A stretch of DNA of 64,000 bases from Botryococcus braunii (GCA_002005505.1 KV908566.1:1-64000); one strand, 5' to 3'. Shown: positions 44,901 through 57,338, counted from the first letter of the stretch. Notes: generated by a model from the letters alone, not told the origin. Made by a program: numbers and translations.

Positions 44901-45603
44901 CAAAACGCTGATGCCATATGTTTACCAGATCTCATCCACCTTTGTATGGTTGCACTGTGTCTTTTCATTTGACACTGGTAGGGGAACACTGTTTTGTATA
45001 GAAAGGTCTGTGAGCCACTGATAAGGATATACATGTTCAGCAATGCCCACAAGATCACCATTTGAATCTGTAAGGTGACAGTGAATGCCATTTATATGAA
45101 CATCTAACCCATCATGATAGGCCTTCCCTACAGACAATAAACGCTTTTTGGCTGAGGGTACATGTTTAACATTGTACAGGTAAAGAGAGTTCCTGTTTCC
45201 AGGAAGACCTGCACAGTACCCTCACCAATGATTTCCTCCCTACCACCATTTGCTACTATCAGGATATCTGGTTTATCATACTTGACATAATTCATCATAT
45301 TCTCACATTCAGGGGAAATATGATCTGTTGAACCAGAATCTATCAGCCAACCAGAAATAGAGGGTTCAGAGCAAACTGTATATAGCTGTGTGCAGTTGCT
45401 CTGCTTTGGTGGAGAAGCAAAGCTAACTCTCTTCCCCTCCAACTTTGGGCAGGTCTCTATGCTGTGTCCATCCTGCTTGCAGTACCTGCAAAATGGTAAA
45501 GGCCTCCCTATCTGTTGGAAGGCTGTTTTACCACTCTGCCCACCACCACCTTGATTAGCACCTTTCTCTACAGCATTTGAAGTAGGAGAATTTGGTGCCT
45601 TAT
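41910..45603 (-). pseudogene. Copia B partial gag-pol, unit IV
   Basis: As unit III, but RT and RNase H are continuous (41910-43190, 426 aa) because the CA insertion is absent. It has private one-base losses at about 43200, 44093 and 44795 that break RT, linker and integrase. It shares the older frameshifts at 43304 (G run), near 44925 and near 45208. The gag end at 45603 abuts the A LTR at 45604 with the CTTAT duplication. Confidence 0.9.
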
Positions 45604-46979
45604 TGTGAAAGGTTATGGGCAGAGAGAACACCTGTAAGTCCGCAAAAGGATTTGTCAATGCACTGTAGAGGTTTCGTCAGTCAGACCTCGACACACCCTT
45701 TGGCGCGACTGATACAGGTTCGACAGGAGCGCCTTCCCTTGCGGCAACCAAAACGCAAGTGCGACTGTCTCAAAGACAAATCAAATATGCAATAGCAAGC
45801 TTCAACTTGTAGCAAACAGACAGGACTTCCATTCCGTGGCACAGGATTCGGCCAACCAACGAATCGATTACATGGGACAATATTACTGCTTGCCCTACTG
45901 GCACAATCTCATATACGCATAAATTACTTCTCACATCAGCTGGTTTCATAGAATCGTCTCAGACATGTTCTGTGCCGGACCTGAGTCCGGCACACTCGTT
46001 CCCTTGACGACCTAACAGCACAGCTTAGCGACAGTCAACAAAATATCTAACCAAATAGGAATTATCTCATTAAATCACAACTACATCAATACCTGTAAGT
46101 CCGCAAAAGGATTTGTCAATGCACTGTAGAGGTTTCGTCAGTCAGACCTCGACACACCTATTGCCCCAAGCATTACGATTTAGCCAGAGCAATGAGCAAC
46201 ATTGCAAATGTAGTGGTTATCAAATACATCATGCTATTCTATCCTCTGTCAAGGTGACAACGTACCCTTTGGCGCGACTGATACAGGTTCGACAGGAGCG
46301 CCTTCCCTTGCGGCAACCAAAACGCAAGTGCGACTGTCTCAAAGACAAATCAAATATGCAATAGCAAGCTTCAACTTGTAGCAAACAGACAGGACTTCCA
46401 TTCCGTGGCACAGGATTCGGCCAACCAACGAATGACGAGTCTGTCGCCTCCAGCAGTTAAATACCTGACCGTGTTTGGCGCCCAAGGGACTCGATAAAAG
46501 TCGAGTCCCTGAAAGCTTCTCACTCCAAAAGGTCCCTAATTGGTAATCCAATACGGATGATGTGTCCTAGACAAAATACCTAAAGGTCCCATTTTCTGTA
46601 CCTAATTGAACACACTGATGTGGCCGCCTAAGAATTAGTTTGACTGACCTCGAATACGTATTCGAGGTCCCAAAAACAAGTTCCACTGAGTGCCACGATG
46701 CTGTGTGAGTCAATGCAAAGTTGTCCAAACCTCTATGTGAAGTTACGTGAGGAAGACTGAGGTCTGTCAAGGAATTATGTCGCTTCACAGCCAAGTTCCT
46801 AGGACTAGCTGGAAGAAATATGCAGTAGTTTGCACCTAAGGCCCAACAGTGTTGTGCCGTCCAGGGCAGCCTGGCATGCACGACTGTTTTGCCTAGGATG
46901 AGTCAGAAGAATACCTCTGAATAAGTCCAACAGTAATGCTCCCTAAGTAATTACCTGATCTAGGTCATTACCTACAACA
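45604..46979 (-). repeat. Solo LTR of family A in B gag, with CTTAT duplication
   Basis: 1376 bp with TG...CA ends on the minus strand, flanked by CTTAT at 45599-45603 and 46980-46984. The flanks are two halves of the same B gag, so this is a genuine insertion site reduced to one LTR by LTR-LTR recombination. Only one copy of the terminal palindrome is present, versus two in copies 1, 3 and 4. Confidence 0.93.
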
Positions 46980-47294
46980 CTTATACTTAGGGTTGTACCC
47001 TTGACCAGGAGAGGACTTCTGGTTAAAGGTGTTGGTTTTAGGTGGTGGGGTTTGGAGTTTCTTATTCACTATCTGCATATGTGCCAGCTCTAAAGAGTGT
47101 TGTAGCAGATTCACATCAGGATTGGACACTATAATAGATTGTTGAACCTGCTTATGTATATTATACTCCTCAGGGAGTCCATTTAAAAGCATAGTGCAGA
47201 GTGAGAGGTCACGGAACTCATGTCCTAAGCTTTTGATTGTGTTGGCTATTTTTCTACCCCTTAACACATATGAGGAAGGTTTCTCATTTGTATG
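46980..47294 (-). pseudogene. Copia B gag, middle portion
   Basis: The minus strand encodes a copia-type gag segment (GRKIANTIKSLGHEFRDLSLCTMLLNGLPEEYNIHK...LELAHMQIVNKKL). It joins in sense with the zinc-knuckle part left of the solo LTR at 45604. The 5' remainder is lost where element C begins at 47295. Confidence 0.85.
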
Positions 47295-48024
47295 TGTTAT
47301 AATAGTGAAAGAACACTTGGTGCCGTTCCCTCAGAAGCGTAATAGTGGCCATATCGACTCGAATTAACCAGCGGAAACATTCATTAGAATGAGTAATAGG
47401 TGGCAGAACCTAGGAGTTCTGCCAGAACCAATCTAGACCAATTTCACGTTGATTAGGGAGAATGAGGTAATCAGACACGGTTTGCTAGAAAGGTTATATG
47501 TTGCTGGCTCGAAGGGATGAGGCACTTGATTGGGACTACAAAAGCACTTCGGGTGTTTGTCGTTCAACTGTTGCCAGTCAAGTCACTTCACTCACAGTCG
47601 CCACTGCTTGTTGATCGACACACAACAAGAGTGCCGCCGGACTAAACACCCTCGTGCCGGGTCATACAGGTAAACTGTTGTCATAGCATTAAGCCTACAA
47701 GAACAATGGATTAGGAAAGGGTCTAGATAATGTGTATTAGGAAAGTGCTAATGTTTTAGCTCATCGGACATTGGTAATGCAGACTATCGGTAATTACGTA
47801 GATGGAGTAGTTTGAATTACTGAGTGATGAGAGAGAGCAATAAGCATTGTAAGACTTGATTGGGACTACAAAAGCACTTCGGGTGTTTGTCGTTCAACTG
47901 TTGCCAGTCAAGTCACTTCACTCACAGTCGCCACTGCTTGTTAATCGACACACAACAAGAGTGCCGCCGGACTAAACACCCTCGTGCCGGGTCATACAGG
48001 AAACGCCACGCTCAGAATTGTTCA
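47295..48024 (+). repeat. 5' LTR of C, long form
   Basis: 730 bp, TGTTATAATAG to TTGTTCA. X1 is 47524-47669 and ends CATACAG. The intervening segment is 47670-47853 (GTAAACTG to TTGTAAG). X2 is 47854-47999 and ends CATACAG. U5 is 25 nt. Removing 47670-47999, which starts GT and ends AG, gives exactly the layout and length of the 3' LTR. Confidence 0.9.
47670..47999 (+). other. 330-bp GT...AG segment absent from the C 3' LTR
   Basis: It consists of 184 bp of unique sequence plus the X2 repeat. Its loss could reflect splicing or recombination between X1 and X2. At the one base where X1 and X2 differ (near 47612, G in X1, A in X2), the short LTR has the X2 base. TGTAA is at 47848-47852. Confidence 0.6.
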
Positions 48025-48037
48025 GGTTATGGGCCCA
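48025..48037 (+). promoter_or_regulatory. Half-tRNA-iMet primer-binding site of C
   Basis: GGTTATGGGCCCA, identical to that of A and F and adjacent to the LTR. The facing GCCCATAACC of A and F is missing here. Confidence 0.85.
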
Positions 48038-48090
48038 CCAATTCATACGCTGAGCACTTGAGATGTGTGACCCGAACGGAAGGATCTGCG

Positions 48091-48615
48091 ATGGGACGAA
48101 CGAGACAGAGCGGGAGAATGTCTACGGGCTCTGCGAGACCTATGAGGCTACCTCCACCTCCGCCACCGACATATGACAGCTTGAGAAGAGCTGGTGGAGA
48201 GACAGGACCAAGAACACCTGAGGAAAGAGCATTCATCATCAAGGACTTTGTCAGCCGAGCATACGGACAGGGCAGACTAGACCCTCCACAGTGGTTCAAA
48301 CAGAGATTTCCAGTCTACCCTGCCTACAAAGTAACAGCCTGGGAGTGTTCCTTCATCAACGGAGACCCATGATTTGTGACCCGGGCACTGTTTGAACGAC
48401 ACCTGCGGCAGGTCGGAGGTCCGGACCAGGAAGAGTTCTGGGCAGAAAAGGCAGCATACAGAGCTGTGGAGACAGCTCTCGCTTCGTTCGACGAGGACTT
48501 CCTTATTTCTCTCTTGGGAAGCAGAAAAGGATACAGTCCTGAGGAGTGGTGCTCTGAACCAGGCAGCGAGGACGAGGACGGAGACTCGAAACTTTCAGAA
48601 CGCAACGACGACTGA
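48091..48615 (+). pseudogene. Unrecognised leader frame in C with one in-frame TGA
   Basis: From ATG 48091 a 93-aa frame with a poly-Pro stretch (RLPPPPPPTYDSL) ends in TGA at 48370-48372. The same frame continues for about 80 codons (ALFERHLRQVGGPDQEEFWAEK...) to 48615. The tail is acidic (SEDEDGDSKLSE). It lies between the primer site and gag, where A has only a short leader. I recognise no family. It could be a gag N-terminal extension, a captured sequence or an extra accessory frame. Confidence 0.4.
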
Positions 48616-48631
48616 CCAGATATCCAACAGC

Positions 48632-49257
48632 ATGGCAAAGAAGGGCTCAAGCATTAGTGAAGCATCGAAGTCAGCAGACGAGGAGTCAACATCAACCCCC
48701 ACACGAGAGCCATGCACACCCAGTACCTCTAAGGGTGAGGGAGATAGTCTTCCCAAGGTTATTGCTACGCAAGTCAAGGTCCATATCAAACTACTGCGTC
48801 ATGGTCAGAATTTTATAGTGTGGGACAATGCATTCACTGCTGCTAATAGTGCAAAGGGTTCACTGCCTGCCATTCAAGAAGCCATGCCTGGTACCATCCA
48901 CAATGCTGCTGATGTATGAATCAGTCCCGGAAGAATGGCTGGGAGAATTGTCTAGCAAGCCCTCTGCGTATGATGCATATGTATTTATCTGCAAGAAATT
49001 TGGTGGTGGATATAATACCCAAGCCAATGCAGACTGGTTGAAGGAGATGGCAAAGGGCATGAAACGAGGAGAAACAATATCCCAGTATGTATCCAGGATG
49101 ATCAATCTAAAGAGCTGCCTGAAACGCAATGGACATGATCTCCTGGATGGTCATGTGGCAACCCAGATAGTGCAGGGACTCCCAGCAGCAGCCAACCCAC
49201 CAGGACTACTACCCACTGCAGTTGCTCACCCTTTGGATCAGCTGGCAGACCTGATTT
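48632..49257 (+). pseudogene. Copia C gag, N-terminal part
   Basis: Starts at ATG 48632 (MAKKGSSISEAS...). It contains segments alignable to A gag (LLRHGQNFIVWDNAFTAA; then VPEEWLGELSSKPSAYDAYVFICKKFGGG). A frameshift lies near 48890-48919. The frame is interrupted at 49257 by the E1-E2 composite, and resumes at 54562 in the same frame once one TTT is discounted. Confidence 0.8.
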
Positions 49258-50010
49258 CACTCCCCCGAAAAAATAAGTGGCGGTCACTTTGAGAAGTTGC
49301 TGCTACATGTAGGTAGGGGCTCTGCATATAAGGGTGCCATTAAACGGTCCCTTTGTGAGTTGTTGTTAGCGCATGGGGCTAGCAAGCCATGACTCTAAAT
49401 ATATTGCGAGCAATCCCCAAGTTTGTGACAAGGCACCGAATTTCTGTTTCCCCAAGTTTTGTCCCCTTCGGCCCTTGCGTTCAAAGCCTCACAATGTTTC
49501 CCTTTAGACCTTGCTCGCGGGGCCCGGCCCACAAACACCTCTTTTAAGGGCCAGTCCTTTGGATAGTGGCACCCAAAGCCATGCTGGCCTCCTATCCTCC
49601 TCATTCCACACGAAAATACAGCATGCAAAAGTGCATTTTAGCCAAAAGTGACCCCCGAACCTTGTACGGAGTACATTGGCTTACCTGAAAACTCACACGC
49701 CCTGCCCGTCCATCTTCAAATACACGGCCTTGTGACTTGCTTTCTGATCAACTTTAATTTGGAAAGGGGATTTTCTTTGTTAGAATTTCAGGCGTGACGA
49801 CGCCGGACCACTGCCGAGTTCCCCGCCTGCCCACCTTAGAAAATTTGCCTAAGTGCGAAAGAGAGAGTCGGTTCATCGTACTCTTGGCAGTACATACCAC
49901 GTCAGCACTAGAGCTACACATGGCTGTGCCTCGCTTCCCTAGGCACGTGCGGCTACCTTAGGCAATTTCGCCCTGTACATTCGACCGCCACTTATTTTTT
50001 GGGGGGAGTG
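49258..50010. mobile_element. Non-autonomous TIR element E1
   Basis: 753 bp with 28-bp terminal inverted repeats, CACTCCCCCGAAAAAATAAG inward and its complement at 49983-50010, with one clear mismatch. There is no coding frame of note. E2 is the same sequence; I saw only a few differences (one near 49956, and in the T/G runs of the right end). Confidence 0.85.
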
Positions 50011-51565
<1,555 letters not shown>

Positions 51566-51976
51566 CACTCCCCCGAAAAAATAAGTGGCGGTCACTTTGA
51601 GAAGTTGCTGCTACATGTAGGTAGGGGCTCTGCATATAAGGGTGCCATTAAACGGTCCCTTTGTGAGTTGTTGTTAGCGCATGGGGCTAGCAAGCCATGA
51701 CTCTAAATATATTGCGAGCAATCCCCAAGTTTGTGACAAGGCACCGAATTTCTGTTTCCCCAAGTTTTGTCCCCTTCGGCCCTTGCGTTCAAAGCCTCAC
51801 AATGTTTCCCTTTAGACCTTGCTCGCGGGGCCCGGCCCACAAACACCTCTTTTAAGGGCCAGTCCTTTGGATAGTGGCACCCAAAGCCATGCTGGCCTCC
51901 TATCCTCCTCATTCCACACGAAAATACAGCATGCAAAAGTGCATTTTAGCCAAAAGTGACCCCCGAACCTTGTACG

Positions 51977-52342
51977 TGTTGAGTTCTGAACATTATTATT
52001 GAATGCCTTGTGCTTTAAGTGATCTTCATGTGTGCACTATTAGGATATGGGTCCATTGAGAACATAAGGTACCTTGAGACACGGCAGATTCTGGACGTTT
52101 TCGAACATAAGGTACAATCCTATCTAGATCACACGTTTGTCGGATGAACTCTTAAGGCTGCCCCACCGGAGTGAATACCAACTGGTTGTGAAAGATGCTG
52201 GGCATGACCAGATGCTAGTCTTGTCCAACAGTTGTGTGTGACACTCAGCAGACAGTCGTACGGACTGTAGCTGGAGTAACTTCGTCTATTGACGACCTGT
52301 CTGCTTTGTACAGGGAAAGCCGATTGCCCATAACCTTTCACA
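51977..52342 (+). repeat. 5' LTR of F, short form
   Basis: 366 bp, TGTTGAGTTC to TTTCACA. A single X segment ends TTTGTACAG and leads straight into the 29-nt U5. At the two sites that distinguish X1 from X2 in the 3' LTR it carries the X2 bases. Confidence 0.92.
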
Positions 52343-52355
52343 GGTTATGGGCCCA
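52343..52355 (+). promoter_or_regulatory. Half-tRNA-iMet primer-binding site of F
   Basis: GGTTATGGGCCCA, preceded 7 nt upstream by GCCCATAACC in the LTR, the same 10-bp hairpin as in A. 52356-52699 is a leader with no supported gene. Confidence 0.85.
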
Positions 52356-52699
52356 CGCCCTTCCAGCTGAGCCAAGTAAAAGCAGGAGTGAAGGTCGTCT
52401 ACGGATGGGTCAGACGTAAGCGTCAACAAAGGAGCTCGAGCATGGCGCAGCGGCGCAAGGGAACTCGAGTGTACCAGGACCATTATCTTACTCACAGTTT
52501 ACCTTTCTGGGAAATTCATAATTGAAGTTTTAGCTGTGCTTTATCACTCATCGACGTTGTCTAGAAGCACTGAATGAGTCGGGCCGGACTCCGGCGCAAA
52601 CTTCTGAGGGGAACATGTCTGCTACTACTGTGCAAGGCTGGCTGGTAAATTTCCATGACATGGAGGGAATTGTAGGGTATTGCTGCATTCCAGAAGTTT

Positions 52700-53497
52700 A
52701 TGAGTAAGTTTGGCGTTGCTGATGATGGGCGTGTGGTTGATACCCCCATGTCCAAGGACTTCGTGGCTAGCAGTAGACCCGAGTCCTCAGATGGTATGTC
52801 ACATGGGGCTGGTACCCCTCTGCCACCTGGTCATCGATACTGCGAGTTAATTGGATCGTTGCTATACATAGCCAATACGACCCGGCCTGACATTTCTCAG
52901 GCTGTTGGAGTGTTGTCAAGGTATAGAATGACACCCACTACCTCACACTGGAATGAGGCCATTCGAGTGCTGAAGAACTTAAGAGATACCAGAGAGTTAG
53001 CTCTTACTCTGGGTGGAAAGGGCCCTGAGCTAGAAGGCTATGTTGATGCCGACTATGCTGGGGACCTGGACCACAGGTATTCCACCACTGGCTATGTTCT
53101 ATCAGTCTATGGTAGTGCCGTGGTTTGGGGAAGCAAGAAGCAGAGCTCAGTTGCTACCTCAACTGTGCAAGCTGAGTTTATGGCAGCTGGCCATATTGTG
53201 AAGGAAGCCAACTGGCTAAGGGGCTTCTTGGAAGAGATAGGGGCTGCACCTTGGAGGGTCAAAATTTTCTGTGACAACCAAGGATGCATTTCTAATTTAC
53301 GGAACCCCCTGTATTCCAAATTCACAAAGCACGTTGCAGTAAGCTTCCACTACGCTAGGGAAGCTATGGCACTTGGGCAGGTAGATATCCTCTATGTGGA
53401 ATCTGCTCGCAATGTGGCTGACATTATGACCAAGCCACTTGCCAAGCCCGTGTTTGTTGGTCATCGTGATTCACTAGGTTTGAGAAGATACACATAA
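52700..53497 (+). pseudogene. Copia F pol remnant: RT end and RNase H
   Basis: 265 aa, open. It starts at the RT connection region (VVDTPMSKDF, HRYCELIGSLLYIANTTRPDISQAVGVLSRY), followed by RNase H (YVDADYAGDLDHR, KKQSSVATSTVQAEFMAAGHIVKEANWL, ARNVADIMTKPLAKP) to the normal C-terminus. It is close to the matching part of A. RT catalytic motifs are absent, so it is a remnant, not a functional polymerase. Confidence 0.9.
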
Positions 53498-53507
53498 AGC
53501 ATGCAGG

Positions 53508-53517
53508 CAAGGGGAAG
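53508..53517 (+). promoter_or_regulatory. Polypurine tract of F
   Basis: CAAGGGGAAG abuts the 3' LTR, as in A and C. Confidence 0.8.
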
Positions 53518-54211
53518 TGTTGAGTTCTGAACAATATTATTGAATGCCTTGTGCTTTAAGTGATCTTCATGTGTGCACTATTAGGATATGGGTCCATTGA
53601 GAACATAAGGTACCTTGAGACACGGCAGATTCTGGACGTTTTCGAACATAAAGTACAATCCTATCTAGATCACACGTTTGTCGGATGAACTCTTAAGGCT
53701 GCCCCACCGGAGTGAATACCAACTGGTTGTGAAAGATGCTGGGCATGACCGGATGCTAGTCTTGTCCAACAGTTGTGTGTGACACTCAGCAGACAGTCGT
53801 ACGGACTGTAGCTGGAGTAACTTCGTCTATTGACGACCTGTGTGCTTTGTACAGGTACGGTGCGGCAGTGTGTGTTGTATCATTGTTGCTATTGTGAGAG
53901 TGAACAAGCTTAGTGTATCCTGTAGTCACTCAAACAGACAAGGGACAGTGACTTCAGGGAGTATAGGCATGTACTTGAACGTAGCCGTCTAGAGCCTTAT
54001 CTAGTGATTGCTTGATCGGTGCTTGTGTACAAGATAATGATGTAACGGAACTGGTTGTGAAAGATGCTGGGCATGACCAGATGCTAGTCTTGTCCAACAG
54101 TTGTGTGTGACACTCAGCAGACAGTCGTACGGACTGTAGCTGGAGTAACTTCGTCTATTGACGACCTGTCTGCTTTGTACAGGGAAAGCCGATTGCCCAT
54201 AACCTTTCACA
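53518..54211 (+). repeat. 3' LTR of F, long form
   Basis: 694 bp. X1 ends TTTGTACAG at 53854. The intervening segment is 53855-54048 (GTACGG to TGTAACGG), X2 starts at 54049 and ends TTTGTACAG at 54182, and U5 follows. Removing 53855-54182 (328 bp, GT...AG) leaves 366 bp, exactly the length of the 5' LTR. Confidence 0.9.
53855..54182 (+). other. 328-bp GT...AG segment absent from the F 5' LTR
   Basis: It is 194 bp of unique sequence plus X2. TGTAA is at 54041-54045, next to the X2 start. It parallels 47670-47999 in C although the unique parts are unrelated by eye. Confidence 0.6.
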
Positions 54212-54561
54212 GTACGGAGTACATTGGCTTACCTGAAAACTCACACGCCCTGCCCGTCCATCTTCAAATACACGGCCTTGTGACTTGCTTTCTGATCAAC
54301 TTTAATTTGGAAAGGGGATTTTCTTTGTTAGAATTTCAGGCGTGACGACGCCGGACCACTGCCGAGTTCCCCGCCTGCCCACCTTAGAAAATTTGCCTAA
54401 GTGCGAAAGAGAGAGTCGGTTCATCGTACTCTTGGCAGTACATACCACGTCAGCACTAGAGCTACACATGGCTGTGCCTCGCTTCCCTAGGCACGTGCGG
54501 CCACCTTAGGCAATTTCGCCCTGTACATTCGACCGCCACTTATTTTTTTGGGGGAGTGTTT

Positions 54562-54837
54562 CCACCACAGCCGAGGCCTCCGGGTACAATGATGATGGGG
54601 ATCAACAGGCTGTGGTCATGATGGCTCAGCCTATCCCACCTGCTCCTGTACCTGCTCCAGCAGCATGTGCGCTGAACCAACCCAAGCAGTCAGCAGATGG
54701 AGACTCAAAGGTGGAGGTAAGGGGGACCTGCAACTACTGTCACAAAAAAGGGACACTTCTGGCCGTACAGCCGCAAGCGGCAGAGAGATGCAGAAACCCA
54801 GAGGAACGTAGTTGCAGCTGTACAGCAACTGGCTGGC
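54562..54837 (+). pseudogene. Copia C gag, C-terminal part
   Basis: Resumes the gag frame after the composite insertion. A Pro-rich segment (AQPIPPAPVPAPAACAL) precedes a damaged zinc knuckle (CNYCHKKG..., later His and Cys positions lost). A frame slip at an A run near 54745 shifts to the frame of the following protease. Confidence 0.7.
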
Positions 54838-56508
54838 ATGTGGCCCCAAGGGCAATTTCCCGGAGCACCTCAGCCACCTCCAACAGTGCAGCATGCCTTC
54901 CCTGGAGCTGGAGCATTCCCACTGCTGCATCCACCTACTGGTCCTCCCTCTCCTCCTTCTGAATGTATGCCATACGTAGTGTCCTACAATGTGCTGGACT
55001 CCCGCAGCAACAAACAGTCCAAACAGTCCTGGCTTGTGGATAGTGGAGCGTCAGTGCATCTTGTGAACAGCCTGTCCCTGCTGCATGCCCCCACTGTACA
55101 TGCTACGCCTATTCCCCTTCAACTTGCCACGTCTGATGCTACAGGAGGAATCATTGCAACGGGCTCAGTATGTCTATTGTCCCCACAGCATGTACCACTA
55201 TGGCTGCATCATGTGCAGTGTGTTCCTTCAGCTACGACTAATATCCTATCAGTATCTGCTGCCCTCCGTGATAGTGCTTGCCTTGCTACAGACAGTGTGG
55301 GAGGTTTTACAGCAGTGACTGGCCCAAATGGGTGGAGGATGCCAGTGAGTGCAGATAATGGCCTGTACTGTGTACACAACTGTTTGCCTGTAACAGCGAG
55401 TAAAACCCCATGCCCAGTGACAGCTGCCATGAAGAGCAAATGTAAGAAAAGCCAGAAGCATGACTGCACTAGACGTTTCTTGTGGCACAGCAGATTGGGA
55501 CACCCGGGTGAACCATGGATGCAACGCTTGAGCAGCGAGCAGTTAGTCACTGGCCTAGACACACATCTCTCCCCTTGTGAAAAGTGCCCCAAGTACTGTG
55601 AAGCCTGTATTGAGGGGAAGCATGCTCGCCCACCTTTCGGTGAAAGTTCCAGACCTGCAGTGAACCCCCTTGACAGAATCCATATTGACACTGTGGGTCC
55701 TATATCTCCAGCTGCAATCACTGGAGAACGGTTTTGGGTGACAGTAGCAGACGAAGCATCCGGATGGAAAGCAGTCTTACCAGTTAAATCTAAGGAAGTT
55801 ATTGGAGCTGTTGTCAGAGATCTGATCCTGTTTTGGCAGACAGAAAGGAGGACCACTGTGAAGTGCATTCGATGTGACAGGGGCACTGAATTCATTAATG
55901 CCAAATTCAAGGAGTTCTGTGCCTCTCAGGGCACTAAATTGGAGATGTCTGCGCCATATACCCCGCAACAGAATGGGATAGCAGAGCGAGCCAACAGGAC
56001 CCTCAAGGAGCGAACCAGGACACTTCTTAACTTTGCAGCAGCCAGTCCAGTGATGTGGAAAGAGGCTCTGGAGACAGCTTGCACCCTTCTGAACATGGGA
56101 CCCAGCACAGGTGAGCCTCTTACCCCCTGTGAAATGTTTATGGGATATAAACCAGATGTCTCCCTTCTGCGTACCTGGGGATACCTGGCATTTGTGCATG
56201 TACCAGACCAGCAGAGGAGTGTATTTGCACCCAAGGCAGTGCCAGGGATGTTCACTGGATATTCGCCAGTGTCCAAGGCATTTCGCATCTATCTAGGAGG
56301 AGGGGTCTGGCGGGAGAGCAGAGATGTAGAATTTGTGGAGCACATTCGGGGGGCCTCCAGAGTGGGAATACACATTCTGCCTGGACCGCCTCAGCAGTTT
56401 TCATCTCCTGAACGCCTGCAACTCCTGCAGCAGGACAGTGAACCTCCTGCTGGTCCCAACCAACTCCGTACTCAGAATGGCGCTACCCTGCTCCAGCAAC
56501 AGACCTGA
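54838..56508 (+). pseudogene. Copia C protease and integrase fragment
   Basis: 556 aa open. Protease DSGASVHLV with Asp at residue 68; GAG-pre-integrase LWHSRLGHPG near 220; integrase D at about 284 (IHIDTVG), D347 (CDRGTEF) and E383 (GIAERANRT), with the 35-residue spacing between the last two kept. The frame ends in the IN-RT linker with a stop at 56508, and related linker sequence continues in another frame to about 56940. Catalytic residues are intact, but gag and RT are broken in this copy. Confidence 0.88.
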
Positions 56509-56876
56509 CAGCACCCTCCCAGAAGCCCCTGAAGAGGCTGCGACCGAGCCTGTCGGTCAAAGGAAGTGCCTCCCGGAGGAAGCTGCCACTGACCATGTCA
56601 CGGGATCACCGGGAGGAACTCATCCACTGGATCTGGACCAGTCCGGCATGGTGGAGACACTCCGTCGAATGGCAAGAGGGAATCCCGACGGTGGAGGACA
56701 TCAACAGTTTTTGGAGCGAGCACAGCAGTCCCTCCGAGACCCGCGGCCCAACAACGAAGGCCAGCCCCCGGATGGATTGACAAGATCGCAACGCTACGAG
56801 CATCGAACTGCTGCTCGCGAGCTCCTGCTGGCACAGGAGAAGGGTGAGAGCTGTGAGCGAGTGGGGCTGACAGAAT

Positions 56877-57338
56877 GTGACACTGAGTCACAGGGACCAG
56901 GGGAAGTGCAGGACAGGGGTCAGAATCACGCGAGACCTGCCTCACATGTTTGGAGGGGCTGTAGTTTGGGGAAGCAAGAAGCAGTCTGCAGTGGCCACTT
57001 CCACTGTAGAAGCTGAGTTCATGGCAGCAAGTGCAGCTGTCAAGGAGGCTAAGTGGGTAAAGGGCTTCCTCGAGGAAATTGGCATTTCCCCGTGGACAGT
57101 CAAGATTCACTGTGATAATCAGGGATGTATCAATCATCTCAGAAATCCAGTGTTCTCAAAGCACACTAAGCATATTGCAATCGGCTTCCACTTTGCGCGC
57201 GAAGCTATTGCATTGGGTCAGGTTGATGTGAAATACGTTCCCTCAGCCAGGAATGTAGCAGACATCTTCACCAAGCCTTTAACAAGGCAGATATTTCAAG
57301 GACATCGTGAGGCTCTTGGTTTGGCCAAGTTTTTGTGA
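56877..57338 (+). pseudogene. Copia C RNase H after an RT deletion
   Basis: From about 56946 the frame is RNase H (GGAVVWGSKKQSAVATSTVEAEFMAASAAVKEAKW... RNVADIFTKPLTRQ) to the normal end. Just upstream is linker sequence, so the whole RT and the RNase H start are missing at a junction near 56940-56950. This is an internal deletion, possibly from recombination during reverse transcription. Confidence 0.88.

Larger units (their letters stand above)
51977..54211 (+). mobile_element. Deleted copia element F
   Basis: 2.2 kb, with LTRs of 366 and 694 bp, half-tRNA primer site, a leader, the C-terminal end of pol, and polypurine tract. It is flanked by GTACG (51972-51976 and 54212-54216) inside E2. 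Gag, protease, integrase and most of RT are gone, yet both ends needed for transposition in trans are kept. Confidence 0.92.
51566..54558. mobile_element. Non-autonomous TIR element E2, split by copia F
   Basis: Left part 51566-51976 and right part 54212-54558. With F and one GTACG removed the length is 753 bp, the same as E1. Confidence 0.88.

Noticed and set aside
45128..45658. 176-aa frame joining LTR sequence to the B zinc knuckle (also 33764-34294 and 39473-39979)
   Set aside because: The first ~18 residues are LTR read-through across the insertion point at CTTAT, not a native gag start. It ends in a shared frameshift.
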